This document shows, in pieces, positions 63,662 through 64,000 of a stretch of DNA of 64,000 nucleotides. Location of the stretch: positions 11,222,001-11,286,000 of the forward strand of contig JAITYX010000007.1 of assembly GCA_021018815.1 (NCBI GenBank), in the 5' to 3' direction. Under the pieces are notes generated by a model that saw only the letters and a program-made list of their open reading frames with translations, was not told where the DNA came from and searched no databases. This DNA comes from Talinum fruticosum. Its lineage: Eukaryota > Streptophyta > Magnoliopsida > Caryophyllales > Talinaceae. The translations under genes were made by a program, and so were the position numbers. The stretch's first letter is position 1; each line of letters starts with the position of its first letter.

Positions 63662-64000
63662 TAGTTTTGTTCTAAAAAAATTAATAGAAATTGAAATAAA
63701 TAAAAAGAGGAAATTGCCACGTTTGGCATTAGCCAGTCAGAAGATCATAGCAGCAGCATGGGCCTGAAGATTAAAGGGAGATATTCAACCAACAAATCTC
63801 CACCACGTGTCCAAAAATCTACCTTCTCAGGTCGGGCTACCCAACGGGCTTCGGGCCGATATTGTGTAGTTAGCCCCTATTTGACAAATACGCCCTCACC
63901 AAAATATCTAATGACGAATGACCCTTGGACGTTGATCTCCCCTCTCAAGTCTTCAGCAGCAGCAATCTTAATTATTTTTCTTATGATCTTAATGGCAAAA
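63064..64000. other. ARPC4 3' flank and possible promoter of a next gene
   Basis: 63064 to about 63600 should hold the ARPC4 3' UTR. After a (TAA)n repeat, the final 300 bases are GC-richer and contain a G-box CACGTG (63804-63809) and two gggc(c) words (atgggcctg near 63759, cgggccg near 63853), which suggests a promoter reading rightward out of the window. No coding exon is visible. Confidence 0.35.
63606..63659. repeat. (TAA)n microsatellite
   Basis: About 18 uninterrupted taa units downstream of ARPC4. Confidence 0.95.

Noticed and set aside
1..64000. CRISPR arrays, operons, prokaryotic elements or a plant pararetrovirus
   Set aside because: No spacer-repeat arrays; all genes are intron-split plant genes; the only reverse-transcriptase and gag traces belong to a LINE and a gypsy LTR element.

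Overview
This is a nuclear genome segment from a flowering plant, almost certainly a eudicot. The genes are split by many GT-AG introns. The protein families are plant-specific or plant-typical: a defensin-like peptide, a GDSL esterase, a pectinesterase, PAS-Raf kinases and cytosolic ATP-citrate lyase. Intergenic DNA is very AT-rich and full of Stowaway, Tourist/Harbinger, hAT and LINE debris. I cannot fix the family or genus from sequence alone. Exon borders below were derived by hand from splice consensus, reading phase and family knowledge.

Layout, left to right. 1-2.1 kb: no gene. 2.2-2.7 kb (+): two-exon secreted cysteine-rich (defensin-like) peptide. 2.9-5.6 kb (-): five-exon GDSL esterase/lipase with one frameshift in exon 1. 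5.7-9.1 kb: AT-rich spacer with a long-armed foldback element. 9.1-12.3 kb (+): five-exon pectinesterase-like gene with changed catalytic residues and a duplicated splice donor in intron 4. 13.4-16.5 kb (+): four-exon HYPK (NatA-associated). 17.4-27.3 kb and 29.2-38.7 kb (both -): tandem pair of 13-exon PAS-domain Raf-like kinase genes. The first (RAF-1) carries two single-base frameshifts and a hAT-like insertion. The second (RAF-2) is intact and carries a truncated gypsy-type LTR element. 40.8-47.7 kb (-): ATP-citrate lyase beta subunit, 16 coding exons plus a 5' UTR intron, 608 residues, intact. 47.7-58.2 kb: gene desert of nested MITEs, an AAT/ATT-repeat block, foldbacks and a decayed LINE. 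58.27 kb (+): intron-containing tRNA-Tyr. 58.6-63.1 kb (+): ARPC4, with one GC-AG intron. 63.1-64 kb: 3' flank and a possible promoter of a gene beyond the window.

The genes do not form a pathway. They are housekeeping genes (HYPK, ACLB, ARPC4, tRNA-Tyr), a signalling duplicate pair, and cell-wall, lipid and defence genes. I found no convincing undescribed multi-gene system. The most informative signals are the unequal fate of the two RAF copies, the clustering of single-base frame disruptions in homopolymer-rich stretches (real decay or assembly error), the catalytic changes in the pectinesterase, the ten-cysteine peptide, and nested transposons with readable target-site duplications.
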